A stretch of 64,000 nucleotides of DNA from Locusta migratoria (GCA_026315105.1 CM048746.1:351200548-351264547); one strand, 5' to 3'. Numbered from the stretch's first letter, positions 1 through 53,825 are shown. Notes: generated by a model from the sequence alone, not told the origin. Program-made: numbers and translations.

Positions 1-338
1 CACCTGTTCATAATGCATGGCATGTGGCGGAGTGGTTACACGACAATAACATCCCTATAATGGCCTGGCCTGCACAGAGTCCTTACTTGAATCCTACAGA
101 ACACCTTTGGGATGTTTTGGAACACCGACTTTGTGCTAGGCCTCACTAATCTACATTGATACCTCCCCCCCCCCCCCCCCCCCCCCCCCCCAGTGCAGCA
201 CTCTGTGAAGACTGGGCTGCCATTCCCCAAGAAACATTTCAGCATCTGATTGACTGCATGCCTGCGAGAGTGGAATCTGTCATCAAGGCTAAAAGGCTAA
301 GGATAGGCCAACACCATATTGAATTCCAGCATTACTGA
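1..338 (+). pseudogene. Tc1-like transposase C-terminal relic, split by a poly-C tract
   Basis: Frame 3 gives WLHDNNIPIMAWPAQSPYLN, then PTEHLWDVLEHRLCARPH. This is the DDE transposase end in which P-A-Q-S-P-D-L-N-P-x-E-H-x-W-D is canonical. The third catalytic acidic residue (E of TEHLWD) is present, while the usual D of SPDLNP is Y here. The frame resumes after a 27-base poly-C run (165-191) as CEDWAAIPQETFQHLID and ends with a stop at about 338. The element begins left of the window. It is a relic with no functional transposase. Confidence 0.85.
165..191 (+). repeat. Poly-C tract
   Basis: A homopolymer of 27 C interrupts the Tc1 transposase relic. Its true length is uncertain because such runs are error-prone. 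Confidence 0.9.
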
Positions 339-854
339 TGGAGGGCACCTCAGCCAGGCCCATATACTTAGATCACATAGTGTATATCCCTCTGTCTAGT
401 GCTGTTTTCATGGCTGTCACTCTGACCCTGTCGGTGATACCCACTGACTGGGTGAAATAACTGCTTCTGGCCCATTCAATGTCCATCTGAAATTTTATTC
501 AACTCTCCTTCAATAGAACAAAATGACTAATAATGTAAAATTTCAGAATTGTAGTCTTATTCTTTCTTTCTACTCGGCAGCTTGTGTTGCATTGCAGGAA
601 TCACATTTGTTGGATGTTCACTTGTCAACTCGTAGTTGTTTCCAAGTATCTACCAGAACTGAGTCAGCCCAATTTGAGCCTGAAGTAGTGTCTGTACGCT
701 GGTCCACACAGACATTGTTAGTTCCCAGGTTCCTCTTTATACTATACAGGAAGTGGTGGCCATTCAAATCTGTTTGACTCTATAGTAACAACACACTATC
801 TTCAGCTTCCTCCATGCTCACCTCCTATGCTCTCTATTCTCCATACACCCATTC
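339..854. other. Non-coding, probably Tc1 3' flank
   Basis: No supported gene. The first part may be the 3' UTR of the Tc1 relic. The rest shows no family that I recognise. Confidence 0.4.
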
Positions 855-925
855 AACACTCCTGCTCTTATCCTTGCAGATTTTAATGCGCACAACCCAC
901 CGTATAATGTTCTTGTGACCACTGA

Positions 926-2325
926 CAAGAACAGAATTATCAATAAAATCCTTCTGGGTATGATACCGCGTCGTCATTTTGTAAACTTTGCCGACGTTTC
1001 GGCCACTGTTGCAGGCGGCCTTCATCAGGGTCTGTGTCTGACTGCTGACTGTACGATCGCTTGGTGTTTATATACCAGTGGATGAAGGAGAGGAAGGGGG
1101 CGTAGGTTATCCTTTATTGGTGGTTATATTATTGAACGCCATTGGTGGAAAGGGGCGTTGCTGATTGGTGTTTTAATGGCTGGTTTTTCATATGATTGGA
1201 TGTTGTATTCTTCTCCCTTATTGGTCAAAAAGGACGTTTCCTATTGGCTTTTGCATTAGAACTTGCTATTGGTGGAATGGACCTGGGAGAACGTACAGCG
1301 GTTGCGGCGTGCTGCTGTTGACGTTGCCTGGCACAGACAGCGGCGGGCCGGTGCTCTGCATTTTCGCGGCCGCTGTGGTCTCCGGGGCGCCTGCGCAAGT
1401 CATTCCGCGCGCGGTGCCGTCACGTAGCGTTGCAACTGCTGGCAGCCAAGACGCAGGCAGCCTGTAGCCATCCTCCCTGTTCATACTGGCGGGAGGCTTC
1501 GCTATTTCTATAGCCTCTCTAATCTTCCTCCTCGTTGAGAATGGTTGTTTTGCCAGCACGCGGGCCTCACCAAAAGATAACTGTTTTCCGCACTGATTGT
1601 GGTGCTCAGAAACCGCTGACTTTGTGTGCTGTCCAAGCCGTATGTACCTTTCATGTTCCGAAAGCCTCGTGCAGATTGCTCGTCCGGTCTCTCCTATGTA
1701 GACCAGCCCACACTCGCAGCTTATTTCATAAACGCCGGCTTTACTCAGTTTGTCAACCGCGTCCTTAGTTGAGCCTAGGAAATCCTTAGATTTATTGGTG
1801 CTGCGGAAGACTGGCTTGATGCCTGCCCGACGAAGAACCTTGCCCACACGTTCAGTGACGCCCTGCACATAAGGTAATAGGGCAATGCTTTGTGCTTCCT
1901 GCTGTTCCCCTCTACTGTTTTCATTCCTCCTGGACATTGTTTTATTTATTCCGCCAAGTCCATAGCCATTAGCCACAAAGGTGGATCTGAGGTGCTTCAA
2001 TAAGGGAGAAGAATAAAACATCCAATCATATGAAAAACCAGCCATTAAAACACCAATCAGCAACGCCCCTTTCCACCAATAGCGTGCAATAATATAACCA
2101 CCAATAAAGGATAACCTACACCCCCTTCCTCTCCTTCCTCCGCTGGTATATAAACACCAAGCGATCGTACAGTCAGCAGTCAGACACAGACCCTGTTGAA
2201 GGCCGGCTGCAACAGTGGCCAAAACATCAGCAAAGTTTACAAAATGATGACGCGGTATCACACCCAGAAGGATTTTACTGATAGTGACAACTGCCGCGGA
2301 AGCCTACGTTTGCAAGAACAGAATT
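926..2325 (-). mobile_element. Penelope-like element with inverted terminal modules (PLE-1), 13-bp TSD
   Basis: The sequence CAAGAACAGAATT occurs at 926-938 and again at 2313-2325 and is read as a TSD. Inside, about 950-1223 is the reverse complement of about 1999-2282, giving two arms of about 270-280 bp. Between them, on the - strand, is a 5'-truncated PLE coding end. One arm (right) continues about 30 nt further than the other, into GCCGCGGAAGCCTACG. Each arm contains a CTGATGA or CTGTTGA box followed by GGCC-loop-GGCC and GAAA or AAAA, like a hammerhead core. Inverted flanking pseudo-LTRs are a known PLE arrangement. Confidence 0.88.
1400..1995 (-). pseudogene. PLE GIY-YIG endonuclease domain, 5'-truncated
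   Basis: The - strand reads LPYVQGVTERVGKVLRRAG, the linker that usually follows the PLE reverse transcriptase. It then reads GVYEISCECGLVYIGETGR (GIY and YIG motifs plus the catalytic R) and MNREDGYRLPASW near the end. The RT domain is absent because the copy is truncated near 1995, just where the inverted arm begins (LLKHLRSTFVANGYGL is the last PLE-like piece). The open frame continues without a stop into flanking arm sequence on both sides, but those parts are non-coding module. It could supply no reverse transcriptase, so it was mobilised in trans or as a truncated copy. Confidence 0.85.
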
Positions 2326-2439
2326 GTTGAACTTCTTAATAGTGGAATCCCCACACACTTACTGTTGAACGAGACACTTCCTTAGTCATTGATCTTTCTG
2401 TCTGTATTTCTGAGCCTTTGATAATGACGTCTTTTAACA

Positions 2440-3640
2440 CTGAAAGTAGCAGTTGGTTAGGAATGATTCTTCCCGCTCATAGGGGAACTTCATTAGTCAT
2501 TGGACACGTCTGCCACACTGCCCTCCGTCCTACTATACCTGGACGCAAAGGAGTTCTGTGGCTATTACTTAGATGCACAGCTCTACTTCGTTGCATGTCT
2601 CCACTATAATCCTGAACCGTGGAAAAGATTTGCAACAGAAAGTGTCCCCCCTGCCATCCCCCCCCCCTCCGGCCCCCTCAAATATCTCTAGCATGTGTAG
2701 GATTTGATCAATGCAGACACAGTACCCAACACAATATTACTTATGCTCTGAAGCAGGCAACTGTCAGCCAAATTAAAAGTGGTTGTAGTGCCACATGCTG
2801 AAATACCCTTCACCACAATTGCAGACTTGGCAGATGGCATTTAGAATGTGATCATGTCATCGCCCTATGACAACGCAGCATTGGGATGTACGATTGCAAT
2901 GGCACCCACAGTGTCATGCATGAATTATGAGTGCCCCACCAGCTAAGTGTAGGCATACACACTGAGTAATCAACATAGTAAACTGCTTTCTTGCAAAACA
3001 ACAGTGAACATTTCTGTAAAAATGCAGGAGTTGTTCTTCACTTACATTCTTAAAGATAAGTGTCACAGGACAGCCAATGTCCAGCATTTCTTGGTATCAT
3101 AAGAGTCAGAACAACAAATGTGGTGGTGCATTCCACCTGCTGCATTTGCACACCCAATTGCCAGTCAATTTCAGGTCAGAAGAAGAGACCGAAGTTTCTA
3201 GTTGATACTGAATCTGATTTCTTTTTCTTTTTTGTTTATTTGTTTGGTCTCACAATGTTGTTTGTTGCATAAGCATTAGCCACAAACATTATTTTGTTAC
3301 TCTGTGGCCAATAACTCTACAATAACAACTGATGGTTCACAGCATATGGGGACTGATGACCTCCACAGTTTTGTCTCCCTTAAAAATCCTTCCACAGCAT
3401 ATGGAATTAGATTTGAGATTGCCCTTCAAGTATGCTTGGAATTTTACCATATTGTATGTGTGTGAGTGGATTTCCTACTTAATTATATTATGTTACTGGA
3501 CATAAATAATGCACATCTCGCCATAGGATCACCAGAGTTGCTGCTACCATGTTTCAACACACTGCACTGATACACAGTGCTTACAGATATCTTAGTTGCT
3601 GTCACAGTTTCAAAGTATCATAGATGCTGGCATGCCAAAA
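2440..3640. other. No gene recognised; SINE-tail motif near 3350
   Basis: I see no coding evidence. At about 3348-3375 the motif GGGACTGATGACC recurs. It matches the 3' part of the SINEs at 18717 and 38011 (ACTGATGACCCC) and the stretch at 50908, so it is probably the tail of a degraded SINE or its LINE partner. Confidence 0.4.
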
Positions 3641-3646
3641 GAGGAG

Positions 3647-3851
3647 GTACATTGGTCATCAAAATAATAGAACTACCTGGCAGAGGTTTGGAATAAAGTG
3701 CACATTTATTACTAGACATATTTGTAATATGATGGAAACAAAATTTTATGTTGTGCAGGAACCATTACAACAGAGTCACGTTGTACCACATTCAATTATA
3801 TAGATAACACAACTTAAAATAATAATATTCAAGAATGCCAGACCACAGGGA

Positions 3852-3906
<55 letters not shown>

Positions 3907-5241
3907 TATTTTGTACTTGATCTCAGTCTTATGAAATTTACAGGAACAGGCTTTTTCTTGCATAGGTGTGCATTAGTACTTTGTGGGGTAACCCTTATTT
4001 TTGAGGATTACCCTACACCTCTTACCCATAGAGTCTACTAAGCTCCTGCATTCATCGTTACTGATTGCATACCAGGCACTCTAGATTTCTTCCAAAAGTT
4101 TAGATAAATATTTAACTTTTGAGCAGTCAATTCTCTTCTCTACGATCTCCCATAATAATACTTCGATATTGTGATCTTGAAAAAACTGTCTTATGATCCT
4201 TGCAGTATGCTTTTGATCGTTATCTTACTGAAATTTCCATTTCAGCAGAATTTCCTCCTTAGCATAAGGCAGCATCACATTTGCCAAGATGTCTTTGTAC
4301 TTTTCTACATTCATTATACTGTTAATACAGTGTATTGGACCAATACCATACTGTGAAAAACATCCCCATACCGTAACACTTCCGCCACTGTATTTCACAG
4401 TTTTTAAAGTCTACTTGGTATTAAATTTGTGGTTTGGTGGGCGGTGACTTTTCGCTCTGAGGCAAACCTATTATACTTGGATTCATCAGACCAAAGGATG
4501 TTCCTCCGCCAAATATTAGATTTTTATTCATTTCTCTGGGAAAAGGCCAACCTTTTCCGAACATTAGCTTTTGAAACACGTGGCTTCTGTCTTGAAATGT
4601 GTCTATTTGATTTCGAGATCTGTCGTCTTTGAATCGTTGAGGTTGATGGTTATATATCATGTTTGTCACTAAACAAAATGGCTTTTCTTCGTAGTATTGA
4701 CAAAAATGGGTCTTTCTTTACTTCCCTAGTGATGAGTCTTTCTATGCGAGTAATAGATGAGGTCGCCACCTGTTCTCCACCTGCGACTTTGTTTGTTTTG
4801 ACCATCTAACAGCGTTCTGGACTCATTTTTGCGAAATGTGTAAATCTTTGGCTATTTCATTCATGGAGATCCCACGTTTGAACATCTGGAACATTACTAT
4901 ACGCTCATCATCACTTGAATGCTTTGCTCTGCCCATCTAAAAGAATTTAAACAAAATTAAACGTCAATTTACGTACAAAACAACTGCAAAAATCAATTTG
5001 AAAGGGTCATCTATAAAACGGCTCTATTATTTTTACTGATAAGATTCTTACAATTATCCCTCTTTTCACAAATCTAGCTCAAACGCTTCCTTTCGCATGA
5101 CTACAGACAGCAGTGACGTCTTCCCTGATGATGTCTAAAAGGGACTGACAACACAGGGCTCTTGGAGATTTCATGAACTAATAGATATCATAGTTCTTAA
5201 TCTCGTCAATAGAGGTGGCTCTATTATTTTGACATCCTCTA
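3647..5241 (-). mobile_element. Tc1-like DNA transposon with decayed transposase
   Basis: The outer ends are inverted. Left, near 3653-3676, reads TCATCAAAATAATAGAACTA; right, reverse-complemented from about 5238, reads ATGTCAAAATAATAGAGCCA, each next to TA. On the - strand the transposase runs from about 4937 (MGRAKHSSDDERIVMFQMF, a helix-turn-helix start with GISMNEIAKDL) through ILWSDESKYNRF and GGSVTVWGCFSQYG to DNDQKHTARIIRQFF. W-S-D-E-S and D-N-D-x-K-H-T-A are the first two catalytic Asp regions of Tc1 transposases. A stop precedes DNDQ and frames shift, so the gene is dead. A CA microsatellite (3854-3904) sits near the left end. Confidence 0.85.
3854..3904. repeat. (CA)n microsatellite
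   Basis: About 25 units of CA lie inside the left part of the Tc1-like element. Confidence 0.95.
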
Positions 5242-5483
5242 TATATTGCAACACAACACACTACACTACATAATGTCTACCACAGTAACACCAATTTCCT
5301 ATAGGCCAAAAAGCTTAGCACCAAACTGTTTTGCTTCTGCAATGGTGGAGATCGATTCAGTGCTGAGGAAGTAATAATTTGCTCTTCTAATATTATATGA
5401 CCATCACTTGTACATTTAGTATCCTTGTAGGTATTAACTCTGGGGTGCTACAAGATCATTACCCTGTTCCTTTTTTGAGAGAC

Positions 5484-5886
5484 TATAACCATGCCTTGCC
5501 CAGTGCAATTATATTTAATGTATTAGACTGTGCCAAGACCTATAAAGAAATTTTTGATGCTTTTGAGGACATACTGAAGACCACTATAATCACATAATGC
5601 TTCATAGACCTGGCATAGATTTGTAGAATCGTGCTATAAGGGTTACTGTTTTTCTTCACATAGTTGTAAGATATCCTTGTCTTTTTGTCCATAACAGTCC
5701 ACAGATGCCTAGACCAACATGAAGTTGTATTAAATAATGCCAAGTGTTTTTCTGGTCAATCTTCGGTTACATTTTTAGGACACCTAATCTTTCCAGCAGG
5801 AGAAAGTAGAGGCAATATTAAAATTGTCAATCTGAAGTTGCAAAAGAACTGTGTTATTTCTAGGAATGGTGATTTATTACCAGTGT
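5484..5886 (+). pseudogene. Ty3/gypsy reverse transcriptase relic
   Basis: The peptide FNVLDCAKTYKEIFDAFED, followed by ILKTTIIT, resembles gypsy RT text around motif A (F-S-x-L-D-x-x-x-A-Y-x-Q-I-P-x-x-x-E-D-x-x-K-T-A). About 90 bp later, LDQHEVVLNNAKCFSG and VTFLGHLIFPAG resemble the L-x-x-x-K-C-x-F and F-L-G-H-x-I segment. The YxDD segment between them is missing and frames are broken. It is an old fragment with no visible LTRs. Confidence 0.6.
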
Positions 5887-6129
5887 GACCTACCCAATGT
5901 GGTTCATCTTCAATAATCATTGAAAATAATACTGTCTGGCCCTGAAACAAAAGGACAACACTTTTACAATGGACAGTCTCAATGAGCATGACTTTTGAGG
6001 CACATAAATACAGTATAGTGATTGCTGCACTACTTGCACTTTCTGCATTAGATACTCTTATCACAGTATCAGTGGCTATAAGCCAAAATTTGATTGGTAC
6101 TGCAATGCAACAATAGGTAGATTGTATGT

Positions 6130-6350
6130 AGCAGGGCACCCGGAGGTGATCGTTGTATGACTGTGTTGTGTGGCTGTGTGATTGTGTGAATGTTCTATTT
6201 TCTGAAGAAGGCCATGGCCGATAGCTGAAACTGTTGTACATGTGTGTCTTTTGTATGTGCCTGTTGCAGCTTGTTGCCATGTCTTTGCGGTGAGTTGTAA
6301 ACTGTCCTTATTACTACATTATTAATTCCAACCTGGACTTCCCATTATTA
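6130..6350 (+). mobile_element. PLE 3' terminal module fragment
   Basis: About 215 bp match the termini of the 24.5-30.2 kb composite PLE: GAAGAAGGCCATGGCCGATA at about 6200, the TTTGCGGTGAG end at about 6283-6293, and the tail that includes CCAACCTGGACTT at 6328-6340. Here the tail has the same extra about 50 nt seen only on the left end of the composite. It is 5' truncated with no coding part. Confidence 0.8.
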
Positions 6351-7500
6351 TATCAATAGCCATTTATTCACATTAAGTTCTATCATCAAGGTAGAAATGG
6401 AGGGTCTTTGATCATGAGTTTCTAGTAGCATAACGCGAAAACATCAAATTATCTTGGCCACAGTCAGTTAGTTGGGAGGGGGAGAGAGGAATATCTACAG
6501 CTAATTAAATGACCTGATTTTTGTATGATCTAGAATGCTGGAGGATTGTCAAGAGTAGACTCTTGCATTTTTTCAGTACCAACATTGTAAAATATCTCAC
6601 CATACACAATGCCACACACACTTCAGTTAGTTACAGATTGTAACTGGAGCAGTAAAGTCACTTCTCTTTGTTGCATCTAACTAAGATAGTAAGAATTTAT
6701 TCCAGGGCAGCCACAAAATCGGCCCCTGAGCGAACTGTTGTCACCTAGACCATTCCTTTCATCTGAATGCATACTTGCCACAGCACACTGCTACGGTGTC
6801 TAAGTGGGAATGTTGGAGAAATAAATAGCACATTCATTACTTAGAGAAAGGGCTAGCTTTCATATTAGGCTATATAAGGAAATTCCGAAACTGAAACTAT
6901 AGATTGTGAAAAGTGGTATCATGCGATTACTGAGTGTTGATACAAAAGAAAAAGAAAAGTTTGTTTTGCAACTTCATTGTACTAGTAATATTGTCCAAGC
7001 TACAGTGTTCCCTGTAAAATTTTTACATTTTAATTGAAGTGTAGAAAGAGCCAAAAACACTCTAAATAATTGTGTTAAGAATTGATTAAATTATCATTGC
7101 TAGTTCAGCATGAGTTAAAAAAAAAAATTACCTAGCACTTCTTTATTGGCATCTTTATTACTACAGTTATCATAACAAAATACATCACAAACAAGGAAAA
7201 ATAAACTTTTGGCTCATTAAAGTGTAATAAAATTTATATCTAGTAAAATCTGTTGGCACACAGACAGACAGAGGCAGTTTAACAGATTGTAATTGCTCAA
7301 GCTGCCACATAATCGTGCCTTGTTTAATTTCATTATTGGGACGGGGGGGAGGAACCATTAATACAAAGTTGAGCCCAATGTGGATATAACTTTTGCAGCC
7401 TCATTATGAAGACATGGAAACTCTTGTTAAGGAAATCCATTGCAGAACTCTTGAACAGATTGAACGTAATAGAATTTGTCTTTCAGTTAGGAATTACGCT
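6351..7500. other. No feature recognised
   Basis: AT-rich intergenic or intronic DNA with no open frame of family resemblance and no clear repeat. Confidence 0.4.
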
Positions 7501-7504
7501 GCAC

Positions 7505-7920
7505 CCCTCAGGGGCTAGGCATTAATTTGCCGAGTACGGGCTTGGCAAACCCTGGGTCCTGAGCTGGAGACTGTCGCGCCAACAGTCCTCCACATCGTAA
7601 GCTCTGTGCGTGCCTCAGTGACCACCATACCACGCGACAGTGGAATGTTGTATGTTTCAGAGCCCGGAGATCTTGGCTTAATCGCCCAGGTTACAAGGAC
7701 GGCACAAACCTATACTTAAAAAACGAAAAGGAAAAAAAAGAAACACCTCAATCTCAAGGTAAGCTACGTGGTGAGGAGATATGTGGCTGTTGAAGTGGAA
7801 CAGTCGCTAGTGAGCAACGTCTGGGGAACCTGATGTACCTCAGTTGTATTAAGCTTATCAAGGCAAGTGGGGCTTTGCATGGATGGACTTATTTCCCTAG
7901 ATGTTCATGATAACACCATA
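7505..7920 (+). repeat. 5' region of the I-like non-LTR family
   Basis: This stretch is similar to 13660-13890, 19085-19215 and 51920-52290. All share a leader with CTCAGG, TTTGCCGAGTACGGGCTTGG and GACTGTCGCGCCA and an oligo-A interruption. At 51920 the leader precedes an I-like gag ORF, so this is the family's 5' leader. No coding part follows here. Confidence 0.7.
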
Positions 7921-8903
7921 AAAAGAGCATGAAACATATTTACGGATGTATAACTGCCATCTCTTAAGAGAGGTAGAGGAGACATTAATGGCTGATCGTA
8001 TATTAAATTTTAGTTGTGCAGCTGGTTTTAATCATTTGATTTAATGGTGACGTAAGTCTGATCTTTCAGGAACCCACCACTCAAACATCTGTACGCCCAT
8101 CCACTTTTGAAGTAGTATACTATTATTTGTGCCTTTCTGCAGCTCTTAGTCAGTCTGTGTGACTGTGAGCCACATCCAGATTTGTACACTGGATCTGCCC
8201 CTGTAATTGGGGAAGCTTGGAAAGAAGGGCAGATCACTTGGACATCAGGTTGATATGACCTCATCTATTGTCAGGGCAAAAATTGCGGGAGGGAGGGGGA
8301 GAGCATCAGTGAGGGAGTAGCCTACCTCCTTTCCAGTCCTCCCAATTGTAGTCACCCCACATATTTATAAGATGGTATCCATCATCCTTGGGTGCTAATC
8401 AACTACCCCTCCTTTTTAAAACTTTTGTATGTTGTCCCACTTTCATCACTTATGAGAAGGAAAAATTCTGAAAGTTAGTTATAGTTTTTTCTACTTGTAA
8501 ATTTGACAGAAGCACTTTGATGTTCGTCTCATAAAGGTACTGTCTAGAATGCTGTCACCTTGTAATTTTGTAGTTTTTTCCAATATTCCTTGCCACACTG
8601 AACTGTTTGATTGGTCTTAATTGTTTTGCATGCAGTGTACCAATGTTCTTCCTGTTCTTCCAATTAGATACCTTCTGTGTTGATGTTACCCTCAACAAAG
8701 AAACCCTAAATATCTGTTTCTTATTGTCACAGTTTCATCTGAGTTACACATATAGGGTTGATTTTTGGATTATTAATAAGTATAAGCAGGAACATTGTTT
8801 CAAAATTTTTATCTTTTGGTGGAACAGAGTGATTTAATAAATTTGATGTAACAAACAATATTATGATACAAATATATAGAATTTTATTTTTCTGTCTTTA
8901 CAG
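7921..8903. other. Intergenic or intron DNA, no gene recognised
   Basis: Nothing supported apart from the acceptor side of exon A (TTTTATTTTTCTGTCTTTACAG), which is pyrimidine-rich. Confidence 0.4.
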
Positions 8904-50576
<41,673 letters not shown>

Positions 50577-50756
50577 AGATATTTTTATACAAGCTATTTG
50601 TATGTCATGATCTCAATATATAACGGTCAGGTGCTTAATGATATGTAAAAGAATTGTACTTAGCATTTTACTTTTTGTTTTGGATACAAAATGTACTTAT
50701 ATTGTTATTATTGTTCTGGTGTTTGAAGCAAAATATAATTTACTTTGCTATTTCTG

Positions 50757-50762
50757 AATAAA
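50757..50762 (+). terminator. Poly(A) signal AATAAA of the aminopeptidase gene
   Basis: An AATAAA hexamer lies about 180 bp after the stop codon in an AT-rich 3' UTR. It is the first canonical hexamer after the terminal exon, so it probably sets the mRNA 3' end near 50780. Confidence 0.7.
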
Positions 50763-51079
50763 AAGGAAAAATATACAAATACAGTAGTCCTACTCCATAC
50801 AGCAAACTTTTTCCCCCAAAAATATATGTTTACATTAATAATTTTGCTAAAGTGTTACTACGTACTACAATGAAATTGAAAAAGTTGTTTAGATTTCAAT
50901 GTAATGTTCAGGGACTGATGACCTAGCAGTTCAGTCCCCTCAGAATCACAACAACTAATGTTCAGAAAAAAGCAGAAAAACCTGTAAAGACTAGAAATAG
51001 AAAGTTTGTATTCACAAAACATATACATTATTATGGACAAATGGTCAACAATTAAATCGTATCGGCCCACAGGTTCAAA
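50763..51079. other. Downstream intergenic, SINE-tail motif at 50908
   Basis: AGGGACTGATGACCTAGCAG at 50910 repeats the SINE 3' motif noted at 3350. No gene. Confidence 0.5.
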
Positions 51080-51919
51080 GTCAACATCAATATTGCGGCA
51101 TACTACCACTCAAAGGTAAAAATGTGCTTGTGGCTTTCATTGTTTCTATAAACCAAAGGTAATGGATAAGAGCGACTAGAGCAGCTGAGCAGAATGCCTT
51201 GCATATGTATGCTCAGACCGTATTGGTAAACTAGGGAGTTTGAGAGGAAGGATTCAACATCCAGTTGATACTGTTTCATTAGAGATAGAGGACCCATTAT
51301 TGGTATGTGAGAATGTGATTCATCCATCTGAGAAATTACTGCTCATATGAGATGAAGAGTTTTGGCAGTGCACAGAATGTGTGCCTAATGGTTCGCAAAA
51401 GGCCACGAGATGGGTGTGGCAGGGATTATGTATGCAACATCCATTTCTCCACCCATATTTGACCTATGTGCAGAAACATTATATACACAAAGCAATATAG
51501 GTCAGGAATTGCATCAGATAGCATTTTTGGACAAATCCAGATTCTACTTGTTTGAAAATGAAGGCTGTGTTTTGGATTGCTACAGTGGGAGTGACATAAC
51601 AGTGACTGCAGTCACAAAAAATATACATTGCCATATCAAGGCTTTGTGTGTGGCGCTAGTCCAGGGCTGGGTGACTAGTTTGACATATGTGAATCAACTA
51701 TATGACCAATAGCCTGTGACCCATAGCCGTGTGTGTTATGCACAACACACCAGGTGCTAAGCAAGACAATGCATGGTCATGAACATATGCTTTCTTAGTG
51801 TCACAAACTGACAGCCTTTTGCCCTGGCCCACCAGATCATCAGAATTGGTACCAGTTGAAAATGTGTGTGGTATGGTGAAATGACACGTGCAGTGCTGTG
51901 ACCTAGTGCCAACAATTAT
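51080..51919 (+). pseudogene. Tc1-like transposase relic
   Basis: The + strand reads FLDKSRFYLFENEGCVLDCY, matching F-S-D-E-S-R-F with the first catalytic D kept but the next E changed to K. Then, after frameshifts, it reads KQDNAWS, YAFLVSQTDSLLPWPTRSSE and VPVENVCGMVK. These correspond to Q-D-N-A-R-P-H and the D/E region of Tc1 transposases. The gene is dead; no TIRs were confirmed. Confidence 0.7.
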
Positions 51920-53825
51920 CTCCTAAGGCACTCAGCATTAATTTGCTGAGTATGGGCTTGTTGGACCTGGAATCCTCAGCTGGGAACTGGTAAGTGCCAC
52001 TAGTCCTCTAGACCGTAAGCCCTGGGCATGCTTCAGTAACTGTGTGGCACAGCATATGAACATTGTGTGTTGCGGGGAGCTGGTCTCGGATTTATTACCC
52101 AGATCGTGAGTATGAAAAAAATCCAAGGTTTGCTGCTTGCTGATGGGATCCCAGGCTGTTGAGATTGAACAGTCATTAGCGGGCAACCTCTGGGGTACTG
52201 CTGCACCTCAGTTGTATAAGGCTTACCCTGACAAGCGGGGCTCTGCCTGGATGTACCATCCCTTCCCTAGCTGCTCGTGGGGCGGAAATGGAGCATTTGA
52301 GTAATTTAAACCTCAGTGGGATGGGTGTACCGTCCGGAAGTAGTCACATGCACAAAACTAAGTGTATGAGGGAGGCATGTCAACCTGAGATACAATTAGT
52401 CAACAGTAACAGGGCTCAAGGAGTCATCAATCATATGGATTTTTAGTAGTGAAGAGGAAAAGAGGGTACATTTGAGATGGTATCTCGGTTTTTCATCAAT
52501 AAAGGTTAGAGGGTCTTGTGGGTACCTTAAAATCAATTAAGAAGCTGTGCAACCTCTCATTGAGACCAACAGGTCAATGCAGGTGGATCTGTTCATGAAG
52601 TCCTCGAAACTGGTGGATTACGAAATAGTGGTTGAGTTACATAACTCGAGCAAAGGAATGGTAACGTGTCGTAATATTATGGACATGGAGAAGCTTAAGG
52701 AAGATTGGACATCACAGGGCATCATAGACGTGGAATAAGGTGTCAGAAGAACCAATGAAGTCTTCGAGAAAACTACCACTTTCATTGTGACGTTTAATTC
52801 TTCACCCTGTCAGCACACATTGTGGTTGCGTTCTTCCGTCTTAAGGTTAGGCCATACTTTCTGAACCCTATGAGGTGCTATAAGTGCAAGCTTTTTGGTC
52901 ACACAACTCAGAATTATGGTGGTCAACTAACCTGTGGGGAAGTGCGCTAGGCGGCCTGTGAATCTAGGGCTGACTGTCCATCTCACGCACTCTGCCTCAA
53001 CTGCTCTGGGAGTCATCCTGTCTGGAGCCGAGAACGCCCTGTTGTTGCGGAAGAATGTAAAATACAAGAAATAAAGGTGACAAAGCGGAACCCATATGTA
53101 GATGCTAAAAAGGAATACAAAGCAACCACACCAGCTGTATTTAGGATGTCATTGGTCCAGAAGTCCATTCCAAAAGTTGATGCTTCTAAGCAGACCCACA
53201 CCTTTTGTTCCTATATCCATGACAAACATGTGTACCTGCCAGAGTCAGATCACAAAGATGTGGCAACTCAAGCAGATCCCACAGTAGAATAAGAGGTACC
53301 TGCGGTAATAATTGAGAAGGCACCCCAAAAGTACGGTGCCTCCCAACCACCCGTTACTTCAACATCTCCAAAGGAGTGATTGAAGAAAGCTTCACGACTT
53401 TGTCAAGTCACTTCCACAGCTCTCATCGAAATTTGCTATGGCAGCCTTAACCTTTTCACTGCGGCGTCAGGAAAGTGTGTGCAACACCCGTATCGGCGCC
53501 AGATACGGAGTTTCTAGCAGTCTAATTTTTTTTCCGCTGTGGTGTTACGCACAATCAATTATTTTTCTTTTATTTTTTCACTTCAAAAGAAAGACATTAC
53601 ACTGATGAGTGGCTATATATGACTATGTAATATGTATTTTTTTACAAAAACATTTACTAGGAATTTCTACAACGAATGATACATTTCAAAAGAATTAATA
53701 ATATACAAACTGACAGTGCACTCTGTACTTTAATATCACATGTCCTTTCTTTTTGAGCTAAGCTTCGTATAACAACACACAAAGTAATAATTATTTTTTA
53801 TAGTTTTACAAACACATATTCTTAC

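Larger units (their letters stand above)
855..2430 (+). pseudogene. Non-LTR retrotransposon endonuclease relic, split by a PLE
   Basis: Before the PLE the + strand reads PALILADFNAHN and continues to TDKNRI. The D-F-N-A-H-N is an APE-type endonuclease motif of Jockey/I-type LINEs. After the PLE (from 2313) it resumes KNRIVELLNSGIPTH and then, after a frameshift, SLVIDLSVCISEP. The latter matches the S-x-I-D-L motif that follows in the same domain. Removing 926-2312, that is one TSD copy plus the insertion, restores continuity, so the PLE inserted into this older LINE. Confidence 0.75.

Noticed and set aside
998..1040. Apparent compensatory change in a hammerhead-like stem III of the two PLE-1 arms (CGUC-GACG versus CAUC-GAUG)
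   Set aside because: All the changes are CpG transitions, so decay explains them and they are not evidence of selection for pairing.
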